This document shows, in pieces, positions 22,593 through 33,286 of a stretch of DNA of 64,000 bases. Both the position numbers and the translations under genes were made by a program. The DNA is from Angiostrongylus vasorum. Its lineage: Eukaryota; Nematoda; Chromadorea; Rhabditida; Metastrongylidae. Each line of letters starts with the position of its first letter. Position 1 is the first letter of the stretch. The notes under the pieces were generated by a model that was not told where the DNA came from, ran no database searches, and worked only from the letters and a program-made list of their open reading frames with translations. Location of the stretch: assembly GCA_018806985.1 (NCBI GenBank), contig JADANN010000059.1:20154-84153 (forward strand). Direction: 5' to 3'.

Positions 22593-23759
22593 TTACATTT
22601 GTGGTGGGATTGGACGACACATAATTGTAAGGAAAACTTCGGCTCTAGTTGGCAGAATGAACATGAAACCGCAGCCGTAGATAACACATAGCGTTTTTGT
22701 TTTCTTTCTATGATCCAATATGAAGTTGTTATTTAACCTGGACCACTTTTTTTGGAAGTCTGGTACGCTAGTGATGGCATTAGGTTTAACTATTTCTTCG
22801 TTTCTTCTAGCTAAATTGTGAAACATTACAAAAGAATGACAAAACTTTCGAATCATGATTTCATTCAAATCGTTAGAAGGAAGAGTTTGATTTTGCAATT
22901 TTTCTTCTTTTTTTGCGAAGATATAATCTTCGTGCAGTATAGCCATCCTATATAGCCTTCCAGTACAGCCATGGTATTATTGTTGTAGCCTTTAGCTCAC
23001 CCATTTGAAGAGGTAACTCGCTGGTAAGCCCCCAAGAGGGAGGTTTTGAAATGGCGTAGCAAAATCCCATTAAAACACCAGTAAATGCACTGCAGTTCTG
23101 CGGGCATAAACCAAGCGCACCTCTCATTGTGGCATTCAACAAGGAGATGACCGTAGAGGTTCTCAAAAACGGTCCATTTGCTTGTAGTTCCATTTCTCCA
23201 CCATCTTTTCGAAACTATGGAACCTTGCGTGTATTCGGAAGCGCGAATCCTGGAAGAATGCTTAGCAGCTGATCGAAACTTGTTAGACAGTCATAACTGG
23301 CATCTGAACAATCAAAACAACGAGAAAGAGACTCTACCTTGTCCCATCGATGAACTCAATCTTGCCACTTCTAGAGCAGCTAGGCAAAATGGCGTATAAT
23401 TTTTGTCCGAAGGCCAAATCAAAACAGTGTAAACGAACGATCCATCTGTAAACAACGATTAACGCAAAATTTATGGGTGAAAGGATTTAACCAAACCATA
23501 GTTCATACCGACTACTACCATGCACGACTGATTGAGTCGACGGAGATGGCCTTTTTGGAGAACATCTGTCCTCCAATCCACAACTCTCTCCCCAAGTTTC
23601 AAGATGCTTAATTAACAACAAAGAGTTAGTACTCAAGGAAATGACAAAAATACGTCTGCCACTGAAATTGATAACTTGCATGAGGTAGAAATACATAGAG
23701 GCGAGGAAATAGAAACGAAGGATGCTTGCGGTTACCCTTACTGCGTGGAAATGCTTCAC
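22593..23759 (-). pseudogene. Conserved but frame-broken ORFs in left arm
   Basis: Minus-strand frames 22593-22946, 22948-23193 and 23487-23759 match right-arm plus frames at 55830-56189 and 56323-56663. Shared peptides include RRIFVISLSTNSLLLI, VVHGSSRYE, TTIIPWLYWK and YEDYIFAKKEE. In the right copy the frames run together differently (one 119-codon and one 110-codon ORF), so indels separate the two. No domain is recognised. It could be a former gene of the duplicated segment. Confidence 0.4.
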
Positions 23760-24044
23760 TACTGCGACAACTGCGAAGTCAAAGTAATATAAAAGCTAAT
23801 AGAGCCTTTAAAAAATGATGAGCTTTAGGCTAATGCAGTATAAGAGAACCATCTCGCTTCAGATATCGGCAGCTAACTTCCTGAGTCGTCTGGGTGGCGC
23901 GTTTGGTGTACCTACGGAAACCGACGTTTCTTAAACGCATAACCACCGTAGCGGATCAGTGAAAACGGGCCATCCGCGCATCACAGTAAGTAAGTATTTT
24001 TTCATAAAATCGGCTTTTCTTCTGAATTAGTGAGAAGTGATTGA

Positions 24045-24293
24045 GTGATTGACCCCCAAGAAGAGAAACTGTCAAAGATTACCTTGAAGAATCTGATGAA
24101 TTCCCTCGATACATCGCTCCATGAAAAAGAGAGAGCTTCTTTCTTAACAACATGTTCGAAGTATTTCATTAACATCACGTTGCGATTATCCATTTCCAGA
24201 GCTTTGATGGGTGAAGATGACGAGGTTTCGGCGACAACCGATATCATCGAAGCTTTGCTGCGAAATGAGACTCCTTTTCAGAAACCTGCGTGA
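24045..24293 (+). CDS. Hypothetical protein, exon candidate
   Basis: An 82-codon frame with strongly protein-like, helical composition: EEKLSKITLKNLMNSLDTSL, then LHEKERASFLTTCSKYF, ISRALMGEDDEVSATTDIIE and ALLRNETPFQKPA. The antisense frame (24002-24247) is also open but less convincing. It lies just outside the left arm. No family is recognised. Confidence 0.35.
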   Translation: MIDPQEEKLSKITLKNLMNSLDTSLHEKERASFLTTCSKYFINITLRLSISRALMGEDDEVSATTDIIEALLRNETPFQKPA

Positions 24294-24396
24294 TTGAGAA
24301 GTTCCCTTTTAGTGAGATCTGAATAACTAACTACATATTCACATATCTGCAATAAGAGCTACGAGAAATAAGGTCACGTATCTAAGGTGCTAACAT

Positions 24397-24486
24397 TCAT
24401 AATCTTCTACTGGCGACGTCTTCATAAACGCTGTTTTCCAGTCCATAGTGCGACATGTCGATTTCTTCATCACAATCGTCATCAAC
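24397..24486 (-). CDS. Probable terminal exon, acidic C-terminal tail
   Basis: On the minus strand an acceptor (TTTTTACAAGTCAG) precedes GTTGATGACGATTGTG. The 30-codon frame reads VDDDCDEEIDMSHYGLENSV then YEDVASRRL and stops. Upstream, in another frame, lies a hydrophobic TLTGLTAIIMFLQ, so the gene may encode a membrane protein with an acidic cytoplasmic tail containing Tyr residues. The exon before it could not be fixed, though frame 24587-24784 (Cys-containing) is a candidate. Unidentified. Confidence 0.4.
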   Translation of the reverse strand, partial: VDDDCDEEIDMSHYGLENSVYEDVASRRL

Positions 24487-25037
24487 CTGACTTGTAAAAA
24501 CATAATAATGGCAGTCAAACCTGTGAGGGTAAAAAGAAAATTTTGTTCTACTCGATAACAATTACTCCTTCGCCAGACATCTGCCTTTACCAATGACGCG
24601 TGGAATGCTTCCTCAAGACTATTTTTGGGTTACACCTTGCCATTGTGCACCTTTGAGGGGGAGCCGTTTTTGAAAAATAGAAGAGCTTTTCAGCTGAACT
24701 GGGAAGTTGTGCCGTAACGCAATGTGCACTTGGTACTGTCATAAACCAAGAACGCACTGCTGCATTTGGGAAACCACTGTTCAAATAAGTCGGTCCAAGT
24801 TTTAAATTTCAGCAGCGTAACTGATGTCAGTCGGTAGTCTTCTGGCAGTGGTAAAAGTTTCAGCGTGAGAGATTTGTTTCAAATCTTGTCAGCAGGAAAA
24901 GCACGGTTTTGTCGTGGGAATTTTGCTATCTTTCATATGGGGGCAGATTTCCTTGTGGCATGATTGACTCAGAGGACACCGCCGTCATCTTCAGTAACAG
25001 TTTTCGTAAGAAAGCCAGTGATCCTTTGCACAGACGA

Positions 25038-25531
25038 TTAAGCAGTGACTAAGCGCGTACTAGCACAGTGTGGCGGGGGCACTGGAACGACTACTAGGTT
25101 CGTGTTGGTTGGAAGTTTGATCGTTTTCCTACAATAGCCGATAATTTCTCGATAACCACAGGACTTGGAGTTGAGGACAGCAATTTGTAAGAAAACATGG
25201 TCTGTCGCTCCAAGTGTACACATGGTGTGTATATTACTGTTAACCAATTCTTATCATGGTCCACTAAGAAACCACTTTTTCGCCAGCATTTCGAAGTGTC
25301 TTGCGCGTTTTTCTTTCGAGCCCATTTCTGTATTCTCCAAAGCTCCCATGTTATACAATAATCATTATTCGTCAGAGTGATTGGAATTGAAATAACATTT
25401 GAGTTACCCCTGTAACGTGCATTGGTTACCCCTCTCATATACTTTTTTTTGTACCTCAGGTAACCTGATACGAGGTCACGTGTCAGCCCTATATTGATAT
25501 CCTTTAACTGTTTCACGAGCGCGACCAACAT
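25038..25531 (-). CDS. Hypothetical minus-strand coding region
   Basis: Two overlapping minus frames are open. The longer (25094-25531, 145 codons) contains WELWRIQKWARKKNAQDTSK and SPVVIEKLSAIVGKRSN. The other (25038-25247) contains SKSCGYREIIGYCRKTIKLP and ends in a Pro/Val-rich tail. A frame switch between them would need an intron or indel. The 145-codon frame is the longest non-transposon frame in this part. Neither shows a known motif. Confidence 0.3.
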
Positions 25532-26159
25532 CGTGTGTCGGCGTTGTCGGAATGTGTCACTGGAGCACAGCCGAAAGGCTCCATGAGATCAAATTGTACG
25601 GTCTACGGGCTTGTGCGAGATTCACAGAGCACCGGTTGTTTAAGATTGTCGTCCTACTGTTTGGTTTCCTCGCATATTTTTTTGGGTCTGTTTAACTGCT
25701 AGGTATCCGATATGATTTTTCTACATATGCTGACCATGTTCTTGGACCGTATCTATGACTTGCGCTTGGTGGAATAAAAGTCGTCCTTCATCCGATCACT
25801 GTGTTGTCAGCAATTAATAAAGTTCTGTGAGTTGTAAAAAAAAATTACCATGATGTCTATTTTGTGGCTCTATTATCCTCTCATTCCACAAAATGGTTAC
25901 CGTCCGTTATAACCATTGAAAATGAGATAACAACGATTTGCTTGCCAGAAGTTGCACTTCACCCAACAAGTGATGCCGGTTCATCGATAACTCTCGAAAA
26001 TTTCTAAATGGTTGGTACACTTTAGGAGTTCGGACCTTAACAGGTCTATAGAAGAAGCTTTGCACTAGTGTACGTTTTAGATTTCTGTGTTTCCTCTCAT
26101 ACCGCGCAATAACCATGATTCTTTGAAAGGACTGCAAAGGATGAAGTAATCAATAGTTT

Positions 26160-26600
26160 CGTAAGTTGCTGAGATTTGCTATAGACTTCCTAACCCGTGT
26201 TGTATGACTCCCCCGACGGTTTACCGCCTCATCGTCAATAGGAAGTGTTCCTAGGTGCCCGGCTACGATGTACAGTTGGGACATGTTGAGAAGCAGTCCG
26301 GCTTTTCCATCAAGAAGCCGCCTAGCTTTATAAACTAGCCCAGCCCAGTAAACCAATGCCAGGACCCACCACCGTTTTTTTATCAAACTAGTCGCATGGT
26401 GGCAAATTTCCCTCTGATCCACAAGGGCAGCAAGTGCCTGTGTTGGTAATGACCTGGAGCAGATTTTGCCTACGGTGACCTCGGCACTCCCAGGAACCAC
26501 AGTACCTAGACCGGCAAAACTCCGAAAAAAATGAAAATTATGATAGGGCCCGCGCAACCAATGAAGGCAGGTCATCCAAGTATCCAAATGTCTGAGTATT
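26160..26600 (-). repeat. Repeat B, near-complete copy (minus)
   Basis: It matches the copy at 2290-2695 in the same orientation: GGTTTACCGCCTCATCGTCA, then GAAGTGTTCCTAGG, CATGGTGGCAAATTTCC, TGACCTGGAGCAGA and CATCCAAGTATCCAA at the start end. Flanks are unrelated. Confidence 0.75.
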
Positions 26601-26620
26601 ATATCCTTAGGCACAAATAG

Positions 26621-26953
26621 CTATACTCTAAACATCATAATATTCTTTTTAAAGTCCTTCACAGCTTGGGAGACACTACCAGGGGGAACGAATTTCCCAG
26701 TCAAGAACTTATTTACTTTAGTAGACTTCAGTTCTGAAGTTTGGGGGCCTGCGGACTTTTCGAAAACAGCGCTTTTCTTAGAAAAGAGTATACGGGCTAG
26801 CCGAAATCCTCGAAAAAGAGGTAGTTGGTTGGCAAAAGCTTGTGTGCGTGAGTATGTTCGGCGGGAAAAATATGAATCCCACAACGCGTTTCGTAACAAA
26901 TATTTATTAGCAACGTGATCGCTACACCGCATTTCAGGACCTATTTGTTGCAT
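26621..26953 (-). CDS. Hypothetical minus-strand frame
   Basis: A 110-codon frame. The C-terminal part (FEKSAGPQTSELKSTKVNKF, then LTGKFVPPGSVSQAVKDFKK) is protein-like, while the N-terminal part is less so. No motif, partner exon or copy was found. A second minus frame at 27189-27374 (SSFFTFDLSLKPLLIADIF) may belong with it. Confidence 0.25.
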   Translation of the reverse strand: MQQIGPEMRCSDHVANKYLLRNALWDSYFSRRTYSRTQAFANQLPLFRGFRLARILFSKKSAVFEKSAGPQTSELKSTKVNKFLTGKFVPPGSVSQAVKDFKKNIMMFRV

Positions 26954-27424
26954 AATTAATTCCTGTGTCGTACTTTTCCCGACGATTAGTGGAAAACTTC
27001 AAGCTCACTGAAGCGATGCTCTTGAGGCAGAAAAAAACGCGTCGACTCATTTCACTATTTCAAGTTTACACACATTCCTGTGCAAACAGCTGGAAATTGC
27101 ATCGAAGGATGGGCCACAGAAGTGCTTGCGAACACAAAGCATGCAGACAGTTTGAAAAGTACCGAATATATCTCTCTTAAAGACACAATTACAGATGCAA
27201 GTCGGCGGTTCTGCCGTCCATCTGAAGTCGATTGCCGAATCTGACTTGGAAAATATCAGCGATCAATAGTGGCTTGAGAGACAGGTCAAAGGTGAAGAAG
27301 CTCGATAAATTACTGCTATAACGAGGAGCGAAAGGATCACTGTTAGGAAGGCTTGTGTGCGCCTCTTTGAACAATAAAACGGGCCCATTTCTTGATTAAA
27401 TTCTCGATGAGAAGTTTATGCTGT

Positions 27425-27745
27425 GCTAACTTGGATACTTGGACGGCCCATCCTCGGTGGTTGTACGGTCACCAGAATAATTTCCAAAATTTTTTTCTCT
27501 GAGTGTTGATGGCTTCGCCATTGTAGTTCCTTGGAGTCCCGAGGTCAGGCGGGCTAAAGCCTGCCCCAGATCGTCACCCACAAGTAGTCACCGCCCTTGG
27601 GGGATCATAGAGAGATTTGCCACCATGCGACCAGTTTAATACCAGGACGGTGGTGGGTCCTGGTATTGGCTTACTCTTAGCAACGCTTTCTGATGGAAAC
27701 GCCAGAATGGCAAACCCAGCCGGGGTAACAAGGCAAAATGAATCA
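27425..27745 (+). repeat. Repeat B (plus)
   Basis: Landmarks in order: ACTTGGATACTTGGACGGCC, CATTGTAGTTCC, CCCGAGGTCAGGC, GCCACCATGCGACC, GACGGTGGTGGGTCCTGGTA, TTTACTCTTAGC and GAAACGCCAGAATGG. The distal end is missing. Confidence 0.75.
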
Positions 27746-28777
27746 AAAATTATTGGGTTAATTGTGTTTTTCACTTTCAGTACCTGTACGACGTATGTGT
27801 TGATTACGTTGTCTAACTAGTACGACTTAATTGGCCATTTATTTTTGTTTTCTAAGTGTTCAGGCCTAAACCGAAACATGTTACTGCACGACCATTGCCT
27901 CCACCTGCACCACACATAGAGTTAGCAAGAAGCGGAACAAATGAGGACCATACGTTGAGGTAGGTGATACAGTTTTTACATATTTCACACGCAGACTTCA
28001 GAGTCACGAATTATTTCCAAACAAGATTAAACGCCGGAAGATAAAACGGTTAACTGCTTTCAAACCTATAGTCATAGCTCGTTTGTAGCGACGATATATA
28101 GAGGATCCATGCATATTGATTAACTCATTTCGATCTAGAATTTGTGGAAGGACATAGCCGCTAACAATACTTTGTTTCAGGACGGCTAATTTTGTTCATG
28201 TCGTTTATTTTCAAGGAATGAAATTTCAGAGGCATTGCGTCATTAATCCTGGACGATGACTGTGGCAAGAGAAAGCAAAAAGAAAGCGCGAGGATAGACC
28301 GATAATGTTACTTAGCACCAGCGCTATCACCCTGTGTGCACTTCGTTCTTATCAAAGTTCTAAATTTCTTCTGATGACAATTTCACATACCCAGACATCT
28401 ATAAATGCCACTAACAAGCGTATGCAGTTATTGAAAACGTAAGGGGCGAAAGGAAAACCAACCACGCGTTTGAATATTGAAGCCACTCAAAAAATTTTTT
28501 GGCAGCAAAATCACATTTGCTAAAGGATCCCATAAGAAAGTATCACTGATACCGTCAGCGCTCTCTTGGTTTTCTTTTCTTTCACGTCCACTGAACTACC
28601 CAAGTCTTGCGAGCACTGTATGTTATCGACTCTTCACGAATCGAGCAGAATGCTCATTATTTCAGATCCACTGTTTCATGTTTTTAAAGACACATGTGGT
28701 TCAAAGTCAGGAAAGCATGGTGTTACACTTTGACGTGAAGGAATGTTAAAGAAGAACGGTATAAAACGCTGAGACAT

Positions 28778-29026
28778 TCATATATAAGAGAGCGCTTTCT
28801 TAGTTTGCTCCCAGAATTTTTTAATTTCTGCTTCAACCGTTCTCGTTAAGGGATCATCATCCAGAGTTCCAAAAACAACAGTCGACTTGGCAAGTCCCAG
28901 AATCGACTTTCTATTAACGTCGGCATTGATCATTACTTCCTGTTTTCTTAATGAGCAAAACGAGGTTGTTATTACTGCATTTATGAATACATAATTGCCG
29001 ACGCTTCCTCTTGCCTTCTTCATAGC
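28778..29026 (-). CDS. Terminal exon of an unidentified gene, 82 residues, intact
   Basis: On the minus strand the acceptor CATTTTAG is followed by GCTATGAAGAAGGC and an uninterrupted frame to TGA at 28778. It reads KKARGSVGNYVFINAVITTS, later RKQEVMINADVNRKSILGLA, KSTVVFGTLDDDPLTRTVEA and EIKKFWEQTKKALSYI. Codon use is natural throughout and the antisense is broken. A decayed paralogous copy lies at 11640-11968 and a 26-bp fragment (TATGCCGAGGTTTATAGAAA) near 39248. Alternating hydrophobic residues followed by an acidic, then a charged helical tail suggest a small globular domain. I do not recognise the family. An in-phase Met (third base onward) could also serve as a start. Confidence 0.6.
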   Translation of the reverse strand, partial: AMKKARGSVGNYVFINAVITTSFCSLRKQEVMINADVNRKSILGLAKSTVVFGTLDDDPLTRTVEAEIKKFWEQTKKALSYI

Positions 29027-29165
29027 CTAAAATGATCAAATTGACAAGCATTCCACTCCGCAAAACATTCGTAACCTCAGCAGACGAGGCTCAGCACGTG
29101 AATTTCTCTTGGTGTGATAAAAAAGCAAATTGGGAAAGCACAAACAGCACATGAGATCAATCTTC

Positions 29166-29365
29166 GCGCCCCCAGGCTCACCAAGCCTTCTACCCTCCTG
29201 GATCAGTAAATTGGTACCAGACTTGTCTAGGAAGACAGTAGCACTGGCTCGACACAAGGCAAGGTATGCATTCAATCACCTCCAGCGATGCCTAATGGCG
29301 CCGAATGCATGACGCATCCCTCAAGGATTGGTCAATGCCGAGAGCCATACCCTTCATCCTTTACT
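29166..29365 (+). mobile_element. tRNA-derived SINE, 5'-truncated (plus)
   Basis: It lacks the tRNA head and starts at CGCCCCCAGGCTCACCAAG. The body (AAATTGGTACCAGACTTGTC, GCATTCAATCACCTCCAGCG, CCGAATGCATGACGCATCCC) and the CCGAGAGC...ATCCTTTA 3' end are kept. Without A and B boxes it cannot be transcribed from its own promoter. Confidence 0.85.
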
Positions 29366-29568
29366 ATAACTCCTATACCGTGCCTTGGAACCCGTGTTAC
29401 AAAAATATTCTCCAAAACGGATTCTTTGCTTGTGCTCGGATCTAAACTAGCGCTTGAATGAAGGCACGCTCATAAGCAGTATTCGAAAAAGTAATTGCGA
29501 CAGCTTTACAAGCTGCTTGACATACATGCTATATAAGCTCCCAATGAAGAGAAGATCTATGTAGCATT

Positions 29569-29805
29569 TTGAAGACTTCATACGAAATACAACTTATTGA
29601 AAACGCACAGTTTCCTACGGATATTCTGCTGCGTGGACAACACACACAAGCATATCCCAGGTCGCACACAACTCTTAAGACTTCTACTGCCTTTTATCCC
29701 AATATGGAAACCGCTGCCTTGCTGACAGAGGTTGCGGATTGTACACCAAGGAACGCATCGAATCCAGCTAAATGTTCTGGCCGATTGGCACAGTTTTTCT
29801 ACTGA
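29569..29805 (+). CDS. Hypothetical frame, weak
   Basis: A 78-codon plus frame (ENAQFPTDILLRGQHTQAYP, then ALLTEVADCTPRNASNPAKC). The minus strand is open too, with a protein-like segment DAFLGVQSATSVSKAAVSIL in a different frame. I cannot decide which strand, if either, is coding. Confidence 0.2.
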   Translation: MKTSYEIQLIENAQFPTDILLRGQHTQAYPRSHTTLKTSTAFYPNMETAALLTEVADCTPRNASNPAKCSGRLAQFFY

Positions 29806-29937
29806 TCGCTTATCGTTTCCATAAAAACGGACCACAAAGAAAAGCACCATCTAGTGCGTTCACCGCTGCGTTGCCGTCGTTAATGGAGTCTCTCGACTGG
29901 AACACAACAGAATACTACGCATTGGTGGAAATTAATG

Positions 29938-30098
29938 TCAAGAGTTCTTTTCCTCGATAACCTCGTCATATTTCTGATCGAATAGCAGGCCGAAAGCCTT
30001 TCTGCGATCCTCCCATCGCATTTCTATGCAGTTGAGAATTGACATGGCTACGTCGCGAAATGCATGTATCGGTTATATGAAAAACGTTTCCTAATTTC
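29938..30098 (-). pseudogene. Terminal-exon-like block with one frameshift (minus)
   Basis: On the minus strand AATTTCAG precedes GAAATTAGGAAACG. The first frame reads EIRKRFSYNRYMHFAT, then a one-base shift leads into VAMSILNCIEMRWEDRRKAF and GLLFDQKYDEVIEEKNS followed by TGA. Both parts are convincing protein text, so either the gene is broken or the assembly has an indel. The family is unknown. It lies upstream, in minus-strand sense, of the exon at 28778-29026 but has its own stop. Confidence 0.45.
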
Positions 30099-30379
30099 CT
30101 GAAATTAAGAGAAAAATTTCAACAGCAAGGAATCTGTAGTTAAGACTTATATATTCAGAGGGAAAAAAAATGAACAGGCAATTATAAAAGAAAAGTTGAT
30201 GGGTCGGATGACAACGGTCGCTAAGGGGACTGTAAGTATTTTCTAACAACGAACAAGATCGGAGAACGTAATTACTTGTGGTTCACATCAATAACATATG
30301 TCCACATATGAAAGCCACCTATGGACCACTGAATGCAAGCACCTCAATGTGGACGAAGCAAAACATGGACGCAGATGAC

Positions 30380-30897
30380 GAAACTGCAGGGACTAAGCAA
30401 TTGTGAAATGTACTAGGACTAGCAGGGTCCATGACACCGTCAAGCTGCCTTGGCTTTGCCTCGATAGGAAAGGTTCTTCCTAAAAAATGTAGCGACAACC
30501 ATCAAGCGATCTACGCTACTCAGTATAAAAAAGTGCAGAGCCAGTTTCAGAATATACCAAGGAGAAAAAAGGAATGTTCTGACGGCGTCAGCACACACAA
30601 TATCTTCTCTATTTATTCCAGCAAAAAAAAACAGACCTTGCCAGACAGAACAGTGGCAACATTGCATTTTCCTTCACAACACATACTTTGCAGGTGAAGT
30701 ACACTTGCAGAGGCAGCATACGATACTTACGCTTAAAAAATCAGAAAGAGAATGAACCGGGGAATCGTTAATGAAGATATATAATGAACTACGCGATACG
30801 AACTACTACCATGTGCCACTAACGTTTCAAAGCAGAAAATGCACTACGGTTTCGAGTACTTCGATAACCACAACCGCAAACGAAACAAACAAGAAAT
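30380..30897 (+). repeat. Left arm of a 0.5-kb inverted repeat pair
   Basis: It is reverse-complementary to 39292-39826. Anchors are ATGTACTAGGACTA, GGAAAGGTTCTTCCTA, CAGAGCCAGTTTCAGAATAT, CTTGCCAGACAGAA and GGTTTCGAGTACTTCGATAA. A shared frame (plus here) includes the peptides QSQFQN, RRKK, KQTLPDR and ATLHFP...QHILC, which could be a former exon. Identity by eye is about 85 %. Confidence 0.85.
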
Positions 30898-31084
30898 CAA
30901 TATCGATTTTTGAAAAAATCGCTAAGTACAATCCTATAAATTCACGTTAGGAAACAATAAACAGAAGACGTTTTTTGAAGAAAAAACGAAAGAAAAGTAA
31001 TTTTCCTTAGAAGTCATCTTTCAGTTAATCTCACTAGGGATAACCAATGTGTTCTCTTACATGGATAAGCTTGTACGAGACTGA

Positions 31085-31390
31085 TGGAAGACGCCATTCG
31101 GCCAACGTTTCGGCGCCTTCGCATTCCTTTGATTCAGATTGACTCAAGCCCGTTGTTTACAATGCTTCCATTTTCTGATGTGGGTCTTCGTAAACGCATC
31201 GGGTCGATTTCAATGCGGCACTGCTCGAAGAGGTGATTCGACCAGATGCGACCACGATGATCCACATTGGAGGACAGAAGAACTGCTATTAATCCACTTG
31301 AATCAATTCAGCTCTAAAGAAGACGAAGGAGCCGAAACGTTAGCCGAGTAGCGTTTTTTATCAACCTTGTGCAGCCTCACCAAGAATAAA
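31085..31390 (+). repeat. Repeat C with ribozyme-like 3' core (third clear copy)
   Basis: It includes ATGTGGGTCTTCGTAAACGC, GGTCGATTTCAATGCGGCAC, AGGTGATTCGACCAG, ACGATGATCCACATTGG and then GCTCTAAAGAAGACGAAGGA followed by GCCGAAACGTTAGCC. Aligned with 13190, the consensus is CUCUGAUGAAG...GAAACGUU. This copy has CTAAAGA instead of CTGANGA. Confidence 0.6.
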
Positions 31391-31540
31391 AAGGAAACAA
31401 AACAAAATCTAAAGTGTTCTGTACAACGAGAGAGTGGGAGGATCATGAGTTACAAGCAGAGTAATAGACGTCTGCCGATAAATTGAACAATTACATGCAT
31501 TGGTTAATTTCTCAAAATTAGAAGCCCTGTTGGCAGTGAA

Positions 31541-31765
31541 TCAGTAGGCATTTTTGGTCCATTTTCGATCAAACGGCCACTTCCATGGAGGTTCACTGGT
31601 AGACGACACATAGACATACACCAACGCATTTACAGTTGCGTTGCTGGCCACTTCTCTGTAAGCTGCACAGCTTGGAAACGTAGCCATTGCTTCGCACACG
31701 GCCTGTAAAAACACAGAGATTGACGAGATTGTGGCAAATGCATGGTAGTGTTTGTATACGTCCAC
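31541..31765 (-). CDS. Probable terminal exon of an unidentified gene (minus)
   Basis: The minus frame is open to TGA at 31541. It reads VYKHYHAFATISSISVFLQ, then AVCEAMATFPSCAAYREVAS, NATVNALVYVYVSSTSEP and PWKWPFDRKWTKNAY. The sequence GTTTTTACAG precedes the codons for AVCEAM, so the exon may start at 31704. Codon use is natural. It contains two Cys and a WKWPF motif but I recognise no family. A plus frame is open over the same bases and is less convincing. Confidence 0.4.
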   Translation of the reverse strand: MDVYKHYHAFATISSISVFLQAVCEAMATFPSCAAYREVASNATVNALVYVYVSSTSEPPWKWPFDRKWTKNAY

Positions 31766-31969
31766 AAAAGCCCCATGGTGAATGATATTTTATTAAGGCG
31801 GCACCCCAATCACCGCTGATATTGCAAAAGCCGTGATTTAAAAGAGCTATTCTCTACACAATAAATTTCACAAAAAAAATGTTGTTGGGACGAGTTTGCT
31901 TTTCTCTATGAGTCATGCAATGATATACAACAAAAAGACTGTCGCTTGTGATAAAGTACTAAGATATCT

Positions 31970-32230
31970 ACTTTCCAGCGACATTTTCGAAGGTGCACAC
32001 TAGCAAATTTGCATGACTGCCACTTAGAAAGAAAAGTAGTTTCATCTCGGTTCCAAATAAAGAGAGGTCGTCCGCCACCCGTTGTCAGCAGATGATCGAT
32101 TGACAGGCAACATTTTTGGATTAGTCCATTCCCTAGCACTCTTGGTTATTCGTTATACTTAATATGTGTCACTATGGTCCACCATCCAACTGCACTGCCG
32201 TCAGTATTCAGGATGTTTTGTGGAATATAC
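31970..32230 (+). pseudogene. Broken plus-strand gene, exon block 1
   Basis: After TACTTTCCAG the frame reads RHFRRCTLANLHDCHLERKV, then SSRFQIKRGRPPPVVSR, an in-frame TGA, then SIDRQHFWISPFPSTLGY and on to TAG near 32236. The text on both sides of the TGA is protein-like, as if CGA had mutated. A shorter echo of GGTGCACA...TAGCAAAT recurs at 32449, suggesting an exon duplication. Unidentified. Confidence 0.45.
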
Positions 32231-32330
32231 AGAGGCTAATTCTGTGCTTCTTGTAGCCACCAGTTTAATATAACGACCACGACTAAGTATAGCGTTGTAT
32301 CAATTAAGACTGAAATAGCAGCTGCTGGCA

Positions 32331-32445
32331 TAAAGTGATCTTTACATGTTCCACATAACGGAACGTGTTGACTTTCCAACAACTTGGGGATTTCATGAGC
32401 TGGGCACATACGGAACTTATGGAAGAGAGCCGATTGTGACGCTTT
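32331..32445 (+). pseudogene. Broken plus-strand gene, exon block 2
   Basis: The frame reads DLYMFHITERVDFPTTWGFH then ELGTYGTYGREPIVTL before TAA. The Gly/Tyr/Trp-rich text is typical of real protein. The antisense frame (32236-32523) is hydrophobic and was first taken for a receptor. Exon ends are not fixed; GTGACG after REPI is a possible donor. Confidence 0.35.
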
Positions 32446-32530
32446 AAAGGTGCACATATTAGCAAATGCTACTATGTAGAAGTCGTTGATCTTTTGGCTT
32501 AATTGTAAAAAGTCAAGAAACAAATTTTAC

Positions 32531-32733
32531 AGTTCTGAACCGTGGCAGAAGATTAATAATTGAACAATGATTGACATCTCATTGAAAGAAGCACTGAAGG
32601 AGCTGGAAATAAGAAATATGGTGGAGAACCTGCTGTGCACTCCGTCAAAAATCTGAGCGAAGTCAATTAAAGAAGGACTAATGGTGAAGACGATTATGAG
32701 GAATTCAGCAGTGGTGAGTGACGAAAACACTGC
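32531..32733 (+). pseudogene. Broken plus-strand gene, exon block 3
   Basis: After AAATTTTACAG comes LNRGRRLIIEQ, a one-base shift, then DISLKEALKELEIRNMVENL, LCTPSKI, an in-frame TGA and AKSIKEGLMVKTIMRNSAV. A strong donor GTGAGTGA follows at 32734. One frameshift and one TGA make this copy non-functional unless the sequence has errors. Confidence 0.45.
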
Positions 32734-33286
32734 AGTGTCTCGCAATCAGATGACCATCGATGAAAGGCGGTCTGCTATACATCGACAGTTTTTGCTACGG
32801 TGCACAGGTCGACACATTTCTGTGAACTGTTTGTTCATAGCCGACACTTAGGGAGGGTGGTTTAGAAGAAGATGTGCAGGACAGGTATTGATAACAGAAA
32901 GATATGTTGTTGGAAACGATAAGTGCTGATCAAACGAAGCAATTCATCTACCTGTACGGTAATATGGAAATTGTTAGACCGTTACGGTTGAGTGACTGTT
33001 GGATTTCGCCCCTGGTATTCGATCTAACCCTATTCCTTCCTAGTTTATAAAGTGAAGTAGATTGCAAAGCTTGCGACCAATTTTCACTTTCAAGACAAGG
33101 TGGTAGGCAATTAACACAAGTTAAGATGATTAGATCTGTCACAGAACTTTTCAGTAAGGACTTCAGGAGAATAGACAGATCCTGTATATCGAGGGATCCC
33201 TCCTGGTATTTAGAGCTGTTGCTTCAATTCACCAATGCATACTACATAAGAAGCACAAATTCGGCATCAGAAGTCCTATGCACCGC

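Larger units (their letters stand above)
16909..23772. repeat. Left arm of a large inverted duplication
   Basis: The 6.86-kb segment reappears in reverse complement at 55776-62219. Anchors include CGGCAGCAGAAT at the outer end (16909, and RC at 62208-62219), the myosin pseudogene, the exon starting MNKHRVRRR (22352-22444) and AGTTGTCGCAGTAGTGAAGC at the inner end (23772). By eye identity is above 90 % over most of the length. The main size difference is about 310 bp, present here at 18800-19110 and absent on the right. No target-site duplication or transposon end was evident. Confidence 0.95.

Noticed and set aside
16909..23772. Polinton or Helitron identity for the duplicated arm
   Set aside because: No polymerase, integrase, Rep/helicase, terminal inverted repeats or CTRR end was seen; the only recognised content is a host myosin relic.
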